Shown: one piece after another, positions 23,483 to 35,081 of the stretch
Layout: each line of letters opens with the position of its first letter
Position numbering within the stretch: position 1 is the stretch's first letter
DNA from: Cryptomeria japonica
Lineage: Eukaryota; Streptophyta; Pinopsida; Cupressales; Cupressaceae
Direction: 5' to 3'
NCBI RefSeq assembly: GCF_030272615.1
Contig: NC_081413.1
Span: 102,136,239-102,200,238 of the forward strand
Length of the DNA stretch: 64,000 nt
Position numbers and translations under genes: made by a program
The notes under the pieces: model-generated
Told to the model about the DNA's origin: nothing
What the model saw: the letters and a program-made list of their open reading frames with translations, nothing else
Databases searched by the model: none

Positions 23483-25878
23483 ATGGCAGGTCACAAAGTG
23501 AGGTTGCATTTATCTGAGCAAGTGTGGTCTTATCAGAGACCGTCTAGCACTAGTGGCATGGTGAGTTGCATGATTTTTTGCTTGTTTATGTCTCTTTTTT
23601 TAAAAAAATTTAATCATTTTTTGGCATGTCATCTATCATGAATTTCGCAATTAACTGTCGATTTTGTCACAATTGATGTAAACGCATCGCATTTGATATT
23701 TTATACCACATTTGATAATTTTGATTTGCATTTGAAAATTTTGACTCGTAATTGATAATTGTGTTTCGCATATGTTAAAATTGATTCACATTTGACATAA
23801 GTATGTCACATTTGATAATTTTACTTTGCAGTTGATATAAGTATTTTGCATTTGATAATAACATCATTTTTCTTCTTATTTATACATCTTGACAATTTGA
23901 TGGCATAACTGACTCATGTTGCTATTTTCCAAATGCAGACGCATTATCTAGTACTACTTGCTAGACAGACAAGGCCAGATGGTCTTGATCGGCGTCATGA
24001 GTTGGATCCAGAGGATACTGCTTTGTTATGATAGGTTGGATTGTATTATATAGAACATTTGTCTGAGGTTACGGCCAACAGGGCCATGATTACTGCTTTG
24101 ATTGAGTGGTGGCACTGAGAGACATGTTCTTTTTATCTACTGACAGGTGAGGCGTCCATCACATTTGAGGATGTGTGGCATATTTTACACATTCGATATT
24201 GGGTACATGAGTTACTTTTGATCATCATGATGGTTTTTCTGCTTTGTGTACATTTTTTGAGTGTGAGGAGCAGGATCTACTTATCTATGGGTGTTACGAG
24301 ATTCATTGGGATGATTTTGATTATGATGATCTCACTGTTGTGCTTGCCTGCACTATCGTTGGATTATCGATTCCTAATAGATGTGCCCATGGTTTTCCTG
24401 TTGGATGGGGACATGTCATACATATGATTATTGATAGACGCATGTTTGCTTGGGGTCCTTGTCTTCTTGCCACTTTGTATCATCATATGCATGGGATTGT
24501 TTACTTGCAACAGAAATCAGTTGGATGTGGCATTACTTTGCTCCAGACATGGGCTTTGGAGCACATAGCTATCTTTCGTCCTGCATTACATATTGATTTA
24601 GAGCCAGATCATCCATATGCTTTCAATTATACCATTGGTGTGAGGCATAGGGCATCGGGTAACATCTTATATTAGTGTCATCAGATTGATATGTTACAAT
24701 ATTTCTTATGGAGACCTTATCTTACTTGCCTTGGTTGGACTGATGATGCTCATCATCTTCCTTTTTGTCGACAACAGAGATATTTTATTGGTTGAGACGT
24801 GGGTGGTCACAGGGTTATTGACATGCATCTTCCTGGCCATGTACTCAGATAATTAGGGGAAGTACAGGGTATTTTGAATGTGGTAGCTTATTTTTCTTGC
24901 ACTATTCAAGCGGTTGGTGATTGGGGTGCTTGCGTGCAGCCTCGTGTTGCTATTGCTAAGTTTGATGCTCTTTCTCTTATTTTGTGGGGATGGTGTGTTC
25001 ATGTATCAGATCCAAGGTCCACAACACAGTATAGTTTATGGTGGATATGGCATAGGCCTATACCTTTGACAGATCCGACAATTCCAATTGGTGCTCAACA
25101 AATTAGACATGGCAGGGGTCCCAAGGGGAGAGAGAGAGGTGGTGGGAGAGATGGAGGAGGTAGGGGTGGAGGAGGTATAGATCTAATAGCAGTGGTTGTA
25201 GAGTAAGTGGATAGTGGAGAGGAGGATGTGGATATTAGTGGAGGGACTATAGCTATGAGCAGTTTTGATGAGAGTGAGGAGTCAGGATCAGGTTCATCGA
25301 GAAGTGGTGGAGATGAGAGTGGGGATGATGGACATGATATGGAGATACCCCAGGCTACGAAGTCTAGAGATGCGGAGAGAGGAGATGAGGAGGGATTGAG
25401 AGATCAAGTTAGGCATTTAGAGAACCTGGTTGCTACTTTGTGGCAGCAATAGATGGAGGACAGAGATCAGTATTGGTAGGCGATAGAAGACTTGACTGTA
25501 GAGAGGGATCGGATAGTTACTGAGAGAGATCGACTATAGAGGGAGAGGGATGAGGCAGTTAGGAGAGCTCGGATCACCATGGATGCATACGATTGGTTAT
25601 GTGGGCCGGTGACAGAGGCATGTAGCCAAGCAGATAGATATTTTGGTGGTGCACAGGAGGCTATTTATTATTGGCATGCTTATGAGAGAGCTATTTCTAA
25701 GGGTCAGAGGGAGCCTAGTTTTAGTGCTTTTATGGGGAGAAGATCGAGTCGATCTACCTCTTGACAGACTAGCAATGGAGGAGTAATGGGTCTGCCTAGA
25801 GAGCCTTTGGGATAGGCCAGAGTTAATCGAGATGCACCTACTAATAGAGGGAGCATAGGTTGAGAGATTGGATATTGA
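23483..25878 (+). pseudogene. Antisense plant-mobile-domain gene in the Tat 3' spacer
   Basis: It is transcribed opposite to the element. Exon 1 is 23483-23560 (ATG, MAGHKVRLHL, 26 codons), followed by a GT...AG intron and exon 2 from 23939. The N-terminal domain has the plant mobile domain pattern: ITALIEWWH...ETCSFYLLTGE and FEDVWHIL (about 24095-24185), WGPCLLATLYHHM (about 24452) and TWALEHIAIFRP (about 24548). A Gly/Arg-rich linker (about 25100-25180), an acidic Ser-rich stretch and a coiled coil (about 25390-25560) follow. One frameshift near 24200-24240; otherwise frame 1 to ~25760 with stops only. Antisense ORFs, some of them PMD-like, are known in Tat-clade elements. The cellular role is unknown, and the 3' end is approximate. 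Confidence 0.75.
23561..23938 (+). other. Probable intron of the antisense gene, with internal short repeats
   Basis: It starts GTGAGT and ends TTCCAAATGCAG. Both neighbours are in phase 0, so splicing joins codon 26 to the ACG at 23939. From ~23680 to 23870 it carries degenerate copies of TTTGCATTTGATAATTTTGA. Because the gene is antisense, element RNA would not be spliced here, which explains how an intron survives retrotransposition. Confidence 0.65.
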
Positions 25879-28426
25879 TGTTAATGTTGTAGATACGATG
25901 TATTTTGACACATTTCTATATGATATATGATATGCATTCTTGATGAGCTATTTGATGATGACCTTCATGGGATAATGTTTCTTTATTATGTTTTATGTTA
26001 TTGTGATGTTGAATGCAATGTGAATGTGGTATCATGCAGTGATTTGATGTACCTTTATGTTGTGATGCATAATGGTTGATGAAATTCTTATAATAATGCA
26101 ACAGACTAACATTATGAAATGATATATATGAAAATTTAATGTGATGATGTTTATTTTTGTGTGTCAAAATATGTGTTGAAGACTTTGGAAGAATTGTTAG
26201 TTGTTAGACGTAGAATAGATATAAAATGATCAATCAATTGAATCAACTTTTTTTTATTCTAGATTGTGATATGATAATAGATGATTTGATAGAAATTTTG
26301 ATGAGAAAGTCTCATTTCTTTATTCATAATGCAATACATTATCATCATTGAGCCTTATTATGTAACAATGGAGCTTATTACACTAGGGTATGAGGAACCA
26401 AGATGTATAGATATCTCATTACAAAGAAACAAACACATAATAGGTAAGGAATGAACCCTCCATTCTGGGAATTACACTATGGGTCGAGGTATGTGTGGCA
26501 TTCACAAGCTGAATGCTTCTATCATAGACACCCACTAGAGAAATTTCCTTAGAACTTCATTGATTCAAAACACAAATAGAAAACAAAGAAAAGGATCATG
26601 CCCATCACGGCTTCTCTAGTCACTTTTGGACATCCTTGAGTAGATAAAATCAATGATCTTCGCTAATTTGATAAAAAGAGTTAACCAAAAATAGACAAAA
26701 CTCAGTAGTTAGACTGATTGTGCGTTTGCTTTAATATGTTTGATTTGATTTTGATAATGTCTAGTTTCAAATGTTTTGGACCCCATATAAGACCGATCTG
26801 TTTGGTTTTGAGTGTACCGATTATGTTTAAGACAAGATGTTGATTACATTGATAGTTTGATAATTTGATAGATTAGACAGTTTATCAGTTTGATTCCAAA
26901 TGTTTTGACAAGATAGTTGTATCCTTTATTTAACTCCGTGTGAAGTGTTTGTTGGATATCTGCTGGGGTGTTCGATTCATGCGAGACAGTCTATTGCAAG
27001 TTTTTAAATTGATATTTGAATGTGTTTGGTTTGTTTTTTCAGGACTTTTTCTTAATGTTTTGAATTTTTTCAGGACTCTTTCTGAATGTTTTTGATTGAT
27101 TTTGAATATTTTGATGTTTTGGGTATTTTCTCAGGACTATGATTTTTGGGATTTTTTCAGGACTACATCTGATTTTTAGGATTTTTTATTTTTTCAGGAT
27201 CGTATTTGATTTTTTAGGATTTTTTCAAGATTGTTATCTGATTTTTTAGGATTTTTTTAGGATCGTATTTGATTTTTTAGGATTTTTTCAAGATATTATT
27301 TGAATGTTTTTGTTATTTTTTCAGTTATGCCCCCAAGTGCAGACCTATGATATGCAACATGTATGTGGGGACAATGAATTTTCAATATGAATTTTGCAGT
27401 GTGTATGACCAGAATGCAGTTTCTATTTGAACAAGGATCAGTGTGTGTGTATTTCATTCTGAAATGCACTAATTGGATTAAAGGTGAGAAATGTTTCAGA
27501 GATAGGAGTTCGATCCATTCTCAAAAATGCTTTGACCATCCAACCTAACACACTATGTAACCAAGATTTATGAATGGAGGAGCGGAAAACTTCTCCATCA
27601 ATTCTTGAAACTTTGGTCTTCTTTTGCCCATGTGTGTGCAATTGAGTTTATTCTGACTCTTGTAACCATCTAAGACCCTTAGAATCCTATGTGGCTAGCT
27701 ATGTGAGTTATAGTGACTTCAAAAGCAACCTGGATAGAGCCTCACTGCCAGCAAGCTTTTAGAGCTCCGACGAGGTTGTGCACTATAATATCTCAAACAT
27801 TGCTCCATTGCCAGTAGGCATCCATACCCCTGATGGAGTTACTTACATGTTCCCATACTCAAGCCTTTTTTTCTTCTTTTTTTTGTCACACTTGTATGTG
27901 TGATATTTTAGTAATATATCATGTTTTTTGTTTTGCCTTGGGATTGACATAACACTTTTTTTTTCTTTTTTTTTTTTCTTTTCTTTTCTTTTTTTTCTTA
28001 CCTTGACTTGTAAGTAATGAAACCTATTTGGGTATGACAATTATAGTAGCATTGAAGCATAATATTGGATTTTTCACTAGCCACATGACCAACTAGGTAT
28101 CTATAATGACTTAGAGCTTTTGATTAATGTGTGAGATATCGCAATTGATAGATTTTGGGTAACAAGACTTGATAGTGAAACTTCTATCCAACCAAGGATA
28201 AAGCTTAATCACAATGTGACGTTGAAGATAAATGACTAAAGGCCTCCTAAAGACTTCATGAACAAGTATCTAGGAAATGAGACAACCTTTGTTCCTTTCA
28301 ATGCAAATAGGTGAATGACTCAAACAATCATCATGTTTTATTGATGCAATTATATGAGAAAGGAATAATGCAATGCGGTAAAGAAATATGCAAATGTCAT
28401 ACAAAAAAAATGAAATTAAGCCACCC
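25879..28426 (-). other. Non-coding spacer of the Tat element between integrase and antisense gene
   Basis: No gene is visible on either strand. It contains TG/ATG-rich simple sequence (25920-26160), a minisatellite (27030-27320) and pyrimidine-rich runs (27860-28010). A block at 26365-26640 has partial wording in common with 58200-58440 in the second Tat fragment, which supports homology of the spacers. Confidence 0.6.
27030..27320. repeat. T-rich minisatellite
   Basis: Successive units of about 30-38 bases contain GATTTTTTAGGATTTTTTCA with GGATCGTATTT or AAGATTGTTATC spacers, at least six degenerate copies. No function is evident. Confidence 0.8.
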
Positions 28427-28544
28427 TTAGATGTAATATCTTTTTAGGTGCATACTGTCGATAAGGTCAGGGAGTGAGTCTCCCTCCATTGTTTGCAAAT
28501 AATAAGCGCCATTTTCAATTACCTTCGTTATGACAAAAGGACCT

Positions 28545-29353
28545 TGTTGGCATATGGACACTCCAATGAGACATTGTGTGTGATTGAAGGTTTTGTCATT
28601 GATGGCAACCTTGCAATCCTATGAACAAGCAAGACATCATACCGGCAAAGCATTATTCAAGCAAGACAGTGCACCGGCATCAACAAGATCACTCTACACC
28701 AGCACCGGCACCGGCACAGAAGAAAAGATGTATACTGGCACACAGGCCGATAGGATTTTTGATATGTAATATTTTGATTTTTATTGTAAGCCAACTTGGC
28801 AAATTGTAAAATGACTCTTGTATATAAAAGAGATCATTGTAGACATTTGAGAGAGTAAGGAAGCAAACAAAAAGGAAATTATTAGGCAGACCTAATGTGT
28901 GAATTATAGGTCAAGGGTATATGTAAAGAATAGAGTTAGAACCGGTACTGAATCTGGCATTGGAGATGCTATTGTAAAGCAGTACAGATCATTGGATTAG
29001 TACAATCCTCATTGTAAGTCAGTGTGACTTCTCATTGAGCAGTGAGCTCTAGGCAATTGGCCTTCCTACATGTGCAGGCCCATATTGTAAGTAATATTCT
29101 CTTATTGGCCAGTAAGTGAATATTGTGGGTCACAAATCCCACCGAGGTTTTTCCCACACCGGGTTTCCTCATTAAACATCTTGTGTTATGGTGTTCTTTT
29201 GATGTGGATGTTTTTGATTCTGTTTTATTACATTAATTCTTGCATACCGGTATACTGCTACTTTATGTTCTACATGTTTTAACTTAAGAAAATTTGAATA
29301 TCGGTTAGATACTGATTCACCCCCCCCTCTCAGTAACTATGGGAATCCTAACA
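28545..29353 (+). mobile_element. 5' LTR of the non-autonomous element
   Basis: TGTTGGCATA...CCTAACA, 809 bp. TATA box TATATAAAAG at 28821-28830. The U3 part has a cluster of ACCGGCA/CCGGCA words (28640-28730). The GATTCAC/C8/TCTCAG motif is at 29314-29332, about 20 bases before the end. Confidence 0.92.
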
Positions 29354-29355
29354 AT

Positions 29356-29366
29356 TGGTATCAGAG
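29356..29366 (+). promoter_or_regulatory. Primer binding site, initiator Met-tRNA type
   Basis: TGGTATCAGAG lies two bases after the LTR end. It matches the plant initiator tRNA-Met complement TGGTATCAGAGC used by most Ty1/copia elements. Confidence 0.92.
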
Positions 29367-29424
29367 TCTGGTCCTCTATTTTCAGAAGCCTAACAGCTTG
29401 AGGAAGATCTTGACACCGGTAAAG

Positions 29425-30579
29425 ATGGAAAATCTGATGAAGCAACTTGAAGGAGCTCTTACTGACTATGATGCAGAGAAGTTGAAAAATATCAAATTAG
29501 AAGATGATTTAAGAGCAGCTTAGGATATCATTCAGGAACTTCAAGAAAATTTTACTATTACAAGAAATAAGAGAAGAGAACTTTGTGAAAAATTGCAAAA
29601 TGAGAATGATGAAAAGGAATCACTTAATGATATGATAAGCAAGTTGAAACAAGAGATCATGACAACAAAAAATGAAATGCGGGATACGACTATGAGGTTT
29701 TGCAAAGAGATTGAGGACAGAAAGAAGAATGAAGAAGAATTGACCAGAAGACTAAGTGATGTAGCAAATGAGAACACAAGACTTAGCTATGAAAATGACA
29801 TGTTGAAGACAGATCTAATGCATACTTAGAATGACTCAAATGAACTAATGAGACAAAAAGAAATCCTAGAAAGGGAATTGGAAACTGCAAATCAACATAA
29901 AGAAAAATTCAAGAAAAGCTCAGAAGAACTCGGTACCTTATTAAAAAATCAAAAACCCAAAGGTGACACTTCTAGAATTGGCTTTGAAGTTGGAGAAAGC
30001 TTCGGTACTGCAAATACTCAGGATCACAGCAAACCGGTAAGACCACCTAATACTTACAAATTCAATGGAAAATGCTTTAACTGTAATAGATATGGTCATA
30101 AGGCAAATGAATGTAGATCTAGGAATTATCAGAATATCAATCCACCCACCGGTCAATGTTCCAAATGCAAAAAAGTTGGTCATAACTCTAAAAACTGCAT
30201 AATGAATGTGAGATGTTATGTTTGTGGAAGATTTGGACATCTATCCAATCAATGCAGAACACAAACCAGCATAGGTTATGGGAAAGCTATTCAGAAAAAT
30301 AATGTAACTTGTTATGCATGTAACAAGATTGGGCATATTGCTAAATTTTGTAGAAGTAAAAGTACACCAGTAGACAACAAAAGTGCTAGCTTGAAAGGTA
30401 AAGAAAAGGTTGAAGAGGTTAAGAAAGAATTCTCAAAGCAATGGATTAGAAAAGCTGATCTAAATATTGGGAATACTCCTCCATCGGTAGAACCAACAAA
30501 TGCTCCATCGGCAGGACAAAGTGATGCCTCACCGGCAGGACAGAGCAGGGAAAATTGTCTTGAGGGTTTGGCAATCTAA
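29425..30579 (+). pseudogene. ORF1: coiled-coil protein with four CCHC zinc knuckles (gag-like)
   Basis: ATG at 29425 opens a frame of 385 codons to 30579 with two internal TAG codons (29521, 29827) and no frameshift. The first ~170 codons are Glu/Lys/Asn-rich heptad-like coiled coil. Then come four CX2CX4HX4C knuckles: CFNCNRYGHKANEC (30073), CSKCKKVGHNSKNC (30157), CYVCGRFGHLSNQC (30214) and CYACNKIGHIAKFC (30310). The C-terminus has proline-rich near-repeats. Copia Gag normally has a UBN2-type capsid domain and one or two knuckles; here I see no capsid domain and four knuckles. The likely role is binding element RNA and assembly, perhaps by joining a helper's particle. Confidence 0.8.
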
Positions 30580-30850
30580 TGACACGTGTGCTATTATTCC
30601 CTCGGTTAGAGATAAGAAGTTGAAAATCACTTATTACCAGAAAACAAAGTTAAGTGAATACTTAACCAGCATGCAATTAATGCGGTAGATAGCGAAAAAG
30701 ACTTTATAAAATAAGGTTTTGGCTCCATTTCATTTCACCGTGATTTCAAACTTTCAGAGAGTGCGAAGATTTCCAAGCTAAGGCATTTTGAGCAAGAAGC
30801 AAGCACACTCCAAGCAATCATCCATCTAAGACAAAAAAAGGTATTTTATC

Positions 30851-33800
30851 ATGGCATCCACCTCTGCAATTGAATACATAGCAAACCCTACTGTTGTGGA
30901 AGTAATTAAAAGACCTAGGCTCATATTTCAGTTGGTCCTCGAAATAGCAAAGAAGGATGATACCTTAGGTGCATTTTCTCAAATCCCTAAAGGTGTTGTA
31001 TATGCTGAAGACCCTAGAATGTATATTTACTGCAATATTGAAGAGTTAGGAGATGAGGAAATCAAAACCATGTACAAAACCAAGATATGTGATGATACCG
31101 GCAATGTTAAAGCTGAACACAAAATCATTGAAACCCTAGGATTCACACAAATCCTTAGCATTCCTGAAGTTCCTAAGGATGTGATTAGGATAGTGTTAAG
31201 CAGAGTTCATGGAGAATTTTTTTGGTTAGATGCAATTCATAAGATCACCAAGCAAGCAGTAGAGGTTGTCACAAGGTTACCAGCCACCGGTAAAAGACTA
31301 GACAAAAACAAGAAAGTTTCAAATGATTGAGTCATAGACCTAACAGGTGCAACATTTGATAAAATATCTTTAAGGGTTAATGATGTAAAGGATACAAATG
31401 TAAGATTCATAAGCATGATATTAGGTTACAAAGCCACTCATGCCAATAGACTTAACTCAGTTTCAAGTTTATGCATTAAGAGTGCTTATGACATGATAAT
31501 AGACAATGCAAAAATTGACATCTGTGAATGGTTAAAGGATGAACTGATAGACAACCTTGGAAAGATAAAGAAGGATAAGAAAGGAACCTTCAGATTTGGA
31601 AATCTGTTAGTGTGTCTAATGCTTCATATAACAAAACAAGTTCCTAGTATAGGATATAAAGAACTTGGATACGACATACCGGTAGGAAAGCAGCTGAAAA
31701 AACTGTTCAATACCATGGGTGAGAATAAGGAAAACAACATTCATGACTTTTTCCAAGCACTAAAGACAAAAATGAAGAAAAGGACAAGGTTATCTCAGGA
31801 AATTGTAGATAAATACAAAGATGATATATGCTTTGTTATCAAAAAGGATTAAATATGGATGGAAGTAGTCATCCCAAGGACAATCTGGGTAACAGAAATG
31901 GGCTATGAGACAGATGACCACATAGTTGAAACTTATGTCAAAGCACTTCTAGAAGCCCCCAATGAACCTAAGGAGGAAGCATTTGGTAGTGTTGAAACAA
32001 TAGAAAAACAAATACAGTCCAAGAAAAGAGTGAAGAAGGTAGAGGCATTTGTGAGGAAAGGATCTAGACAAGCAAAAGCCATCAAGGATGATGTACTAAA
32101 GAAAACCGGCATAACTGAAGATGAGTTGGCAGCCCCACAACCTAAAGCTCATCTATCACCGGTAGGTACTTCTTCGGAAGGAGACATGCCAACAACCTTT
32201 AAAAGAGTTGTTAGGAAAAGAGATCCCTCACCGGCAACCACTCCTTCACCTAGAAGGACAAGGTAGAAGCAACAAGCTGTGAGATCTCCTGTCAGAAAGG
32301 TCACACCTAAAAAGAAGCTGACTCCTAAGAAAAAGAAAAAGGCAAAAACTGACTTGGCACCTCTAGACATTTTGTTAAATGAGATCATAGAGGAAGGAAA
32401 ACTGAAGAACATAGGGAAAATTTATGACACCCTATTGGCTGATGAGAAAGGGCAAGTTGAGGAGAGTGTAATATTACACATGGACATGTTCAAAAAGTTT
32501 TTGATAGAAGTCATAAATGAAGTTCCTGATGACTTATACAAAAGAATTGAGGCCAGAAGGCAAGGAGTAATTGAACTGGACAAGAAAATAAAAATAGAAA
32601 AACTACTTGTTGTATATCCGGTGTACTCCCCAAAAGAAATTGATGATCTGATAGCTTAGGCTAACCGGACAGTTTTTTCCATTGCACACCAGCATATTTC
32701 ACTGATGGCAGGTAGAGTTACAGAAGTTTCAGAGGAAACAGAAGATGGTTGGGACATATTTTTGGTTGAAAAAGAGAAACAAGAAGAATATAGGAATCCC
32801 AAGCCTATTAAGGTATATCAGAAGGATAAGGACAAAGGGAAAGGAAAAATTGGTGGACCTCCAAGCATAAAGGTTAAAGATAACCTACCTCCACATATAA
32901 AAATTACAATACCAGAAAACCAACCGGCAGCTGAAAGCATGGATGCAGAGGATAGCAATACAAATCCTGAAGTCCTATACATTGTAAATGTTGATACCCA
33001 AAATATCAACATAATAGTTGATAAAGACATAAGTGAAAAATCAGATATCGCTAAAGAGCCTTTGGTAACCGGAGATACAGAACAACCGGCAGAGGATACA
33101 GGGAAAAAGATGGAATCTGAGGCACAAACAGAGAAACCGACAGAGCTAAAGGCTCTAGAACAGATGCCACCGATAAGCAATGAAGCAGGAAAACCAGTGC
33201 TAAAGGAAATGCAGACACAAACTGACCTGCCAGAGGTCAATACAAGCATGGTCACTTCCACCAGTATTCAATTTGTTGGGTCATCATCAAAGTTAACAAA
33301 TGTGACTGAGGTATTACTTGAATCCATCAAGAAAATAACTGACTATAGTTCACAAGCTTACAAAGCAATAGATGATTCAATACCAATTTTGAAGATAATT
33401 GCTCCTGATTGTAATATAGATAATAAAGATTCTTTAGGACAGTTGGATACATTATGTAAATACATTTCTGGAAATATTGAGAAAATAAAGTAAGAATCTG
33501 TAAAGGACATTGTAGAAAAGGAGAAACAGAAATTCTTTGAGGAAGAGATAAAGAAGTGTAATAGAGACTTTGACACACTTCTTCTGGAACTGTGTAGTTT
33601 GTTAAAAGAGTATAAAAACCTGTATAAAGACACATGCAAAACAAACTTCCTGACTGTATATATTGACAAGAAAATAAGCAAGACACAGGAAGAGATAAAC
33701 AAGCTTGCAGACAATTTTGTCAACTCACCGAATTCACTATCTGTTTTTGAAGATAAATTAGCAAATTTTGATGCAGAATTACTTAAACAAGAAAGAGAGA

Positions 33801-34030
33801 AAGAGACAATAATAAACAAGGCAAAACACTTGAGATCTAAACTGAGTCCAAGATTGGACTATCTAGCATCTCTGCTGAAGGAAATCTCAAAGGCATTAAC
33901 ACAGGGAAGTAAAACACCGGCAGAACAATTACAGCATCTCACCGGTACTGTGAAGAGGATTGAAACAACAATAAAAGATAGCAAAAAGTTTATGCATAGT
34001 ATAAACTTAATTTTGGGTGATCTTTTTTAG
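30851..34030 (+). pseudogene. ORF2: 1060-codon accessory protein of unknown function
   Basis: ATG at 30851 (MASTSAIEYI) opens one frame to 34030, broken by TGA 31328, TAA 31850, TAG 32264, TAG 32657 and TAA 33491 but without frameshift over 3180 bases. Residues 1-~350 look folded and contain VHGEFFWLDAIHKITKQAVE and FRFGNLLVCLMLHI. Residues ~390-520 are very basic (VTPKKKLTPKKKKKAK near 32300, NLS-like). Residues ~620-830 are acidic and Pro-rich, with MQTQTDLPE at 33209-33235. Residues ~830-1060 are predicted coiled coil. No enzyme motif is recognised. The N-terminal part weakly matches the Athila third gene. Name and function are open; the length and single-frame decay argue it was selected as protein. 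Confidence 0.75.
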
Positions 34031-34272
34031 ATAATAACTACCCAACTACAAGGTTGAGGATATGGACCGGTATAACTACAAACTCTACTAATATCTTGAC
34101 AACCTTTGTCATTGATGCCAAAGGGGGAGTAGTATGTTGAGAAAGTTCAAAGACAAGAATCATATGCTCAAGGAGAGCCCTTCATATTTTTGGTAAAATT
34201 TTTGGTCTACACATTTTGGACACTTTTTTGAAATTTCTCATGAGTGTTGCCATCAATGCCAAAGGGGGAGAT
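34031..34272 (+). promoter_or_regulatory. 3' UTR with two polypurine tracts
   Basis: GATGCCAAAGGGGGAG occurs at about 34111-34126 and again at 34255-34270, each after CAT(T/C)(A/G)ATGCC. The second is followed by AT and the LTR start at 34273. Duplicated PPTs match the Sirevirus pattern. Confidence 0.8.
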
Positions 34273-35081
34273 TGTTGGCATATGGACACTCCAATGAGAC
34301 ATTGTGTGTGATTGAAGGTTTTGTCATTGATGGCAACCTTGCAATCCTATGACACTGGCAAGACATCATACTGGAAAAGCATTATTCAAGCAAGACAGTG
34401 CACCGGCATCAACAAGATCACTCTACACCGGCACCGGCACCAGCACAGAAGAAAAGATGTATACCGGCACACAGGCTGACAAGATTTTTGATATGTAATA
34501 TTTTGATTTTTATTGTAAGACGACTTGGCAAATTGTAAAATGACTCTTGTATATAAAAGAGATCATTGTAGACATTTGAGAGAGTAAGGAAGCGAACAAA
34601 AAGGAAATTATTAGGCAAACCTAATGTGCGAATTATAGGTCAAGGGTATATGTAAAGAACAGAGTTAGAACTGGTACTGAATTTGGCATTGGAGATTCTA
34701 TTGTAAAGCAGTACAGATCATTGGATTAGTACAATCCTCATTGTAAGTCAGTGTGACTTCTCATTGAGCAGTGAGCTCTAGGCAATTGGCCTTCTTGCAT
34801 GTGCAGGCCCCTATTGTAAGTAATATTCTCTTATTGGCCAGTAAGTGAATATTGTGGGTCACAAATCCCACCGAGGTTTTTCCCACACTGGGTTTCCTCG
34901 TTAAACATCTTGTGTTATGGTGTTCTTTTGATGTGGATGTTTTTGATTCTGTTTATTACATTAATTCTTGCATATCGGTATACTACTACTTTATGTTCTA
35001 CATGTTTTAACTTAAGAAAATTTGAATATCGATTAGATACTGATTCACCCCCCCCTCTCAGTATCTGTGGGAACCCTAACA
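34273..35081 (+). mobile_element. 3' LTR of the non-autonomous element
   Basis: 809 bp, TGTTGGCATA...CCTAACA, with TATATAAAAG at 34550-34559 and the C8 motif at 35042-35059. It differs from the 5' LTR by scattered substitutions and small compensating indels. Confidence 0.92.

Larger units (their letters stand above)
28545..35081 (+). mobile_element. Full-length non-autonomous Sirevirus-like LTR element (no pol)
   Basis: It has perfect five-base duplicates GACCT at 28540-28544 and 35082-35086. The two LTRs (28545-29353 and 34273-35081) are 809 bp each. An initiator-Met primer site follows the 5' LTR and a purine tract precedes the 3' LTR. The 4919-bp interior holds only ORF1 (coiled coil plus four zinc knuckles) and ORF2 (1060 codons, unknown). 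No protease, integrase, RT or RNase H motif is visible on either strand, so it must have been mobilised in trans. It sits inside the integrase of the Tat element and so is younger. A small number of LTR differences and stop codons suggest moderate age. Confidence 0.9.

Noticed and set aside
24173-24427. 84-codon hydrophobic ORF resembling a membrane protein
   Set aside because: It is an out-of-frame shadow of the mobile-domain gene after a frameshift near 24200-24240.
26276-27650. Search for a host exon in the Tat spacer
   Set aside because: Both strands show only short ORFs, simple repeats and T-rich runs.
32818-33261. 147-codon minus ORF
   Set aside because: Shadow of ORF2 in a low-stop acidic region; no family features.
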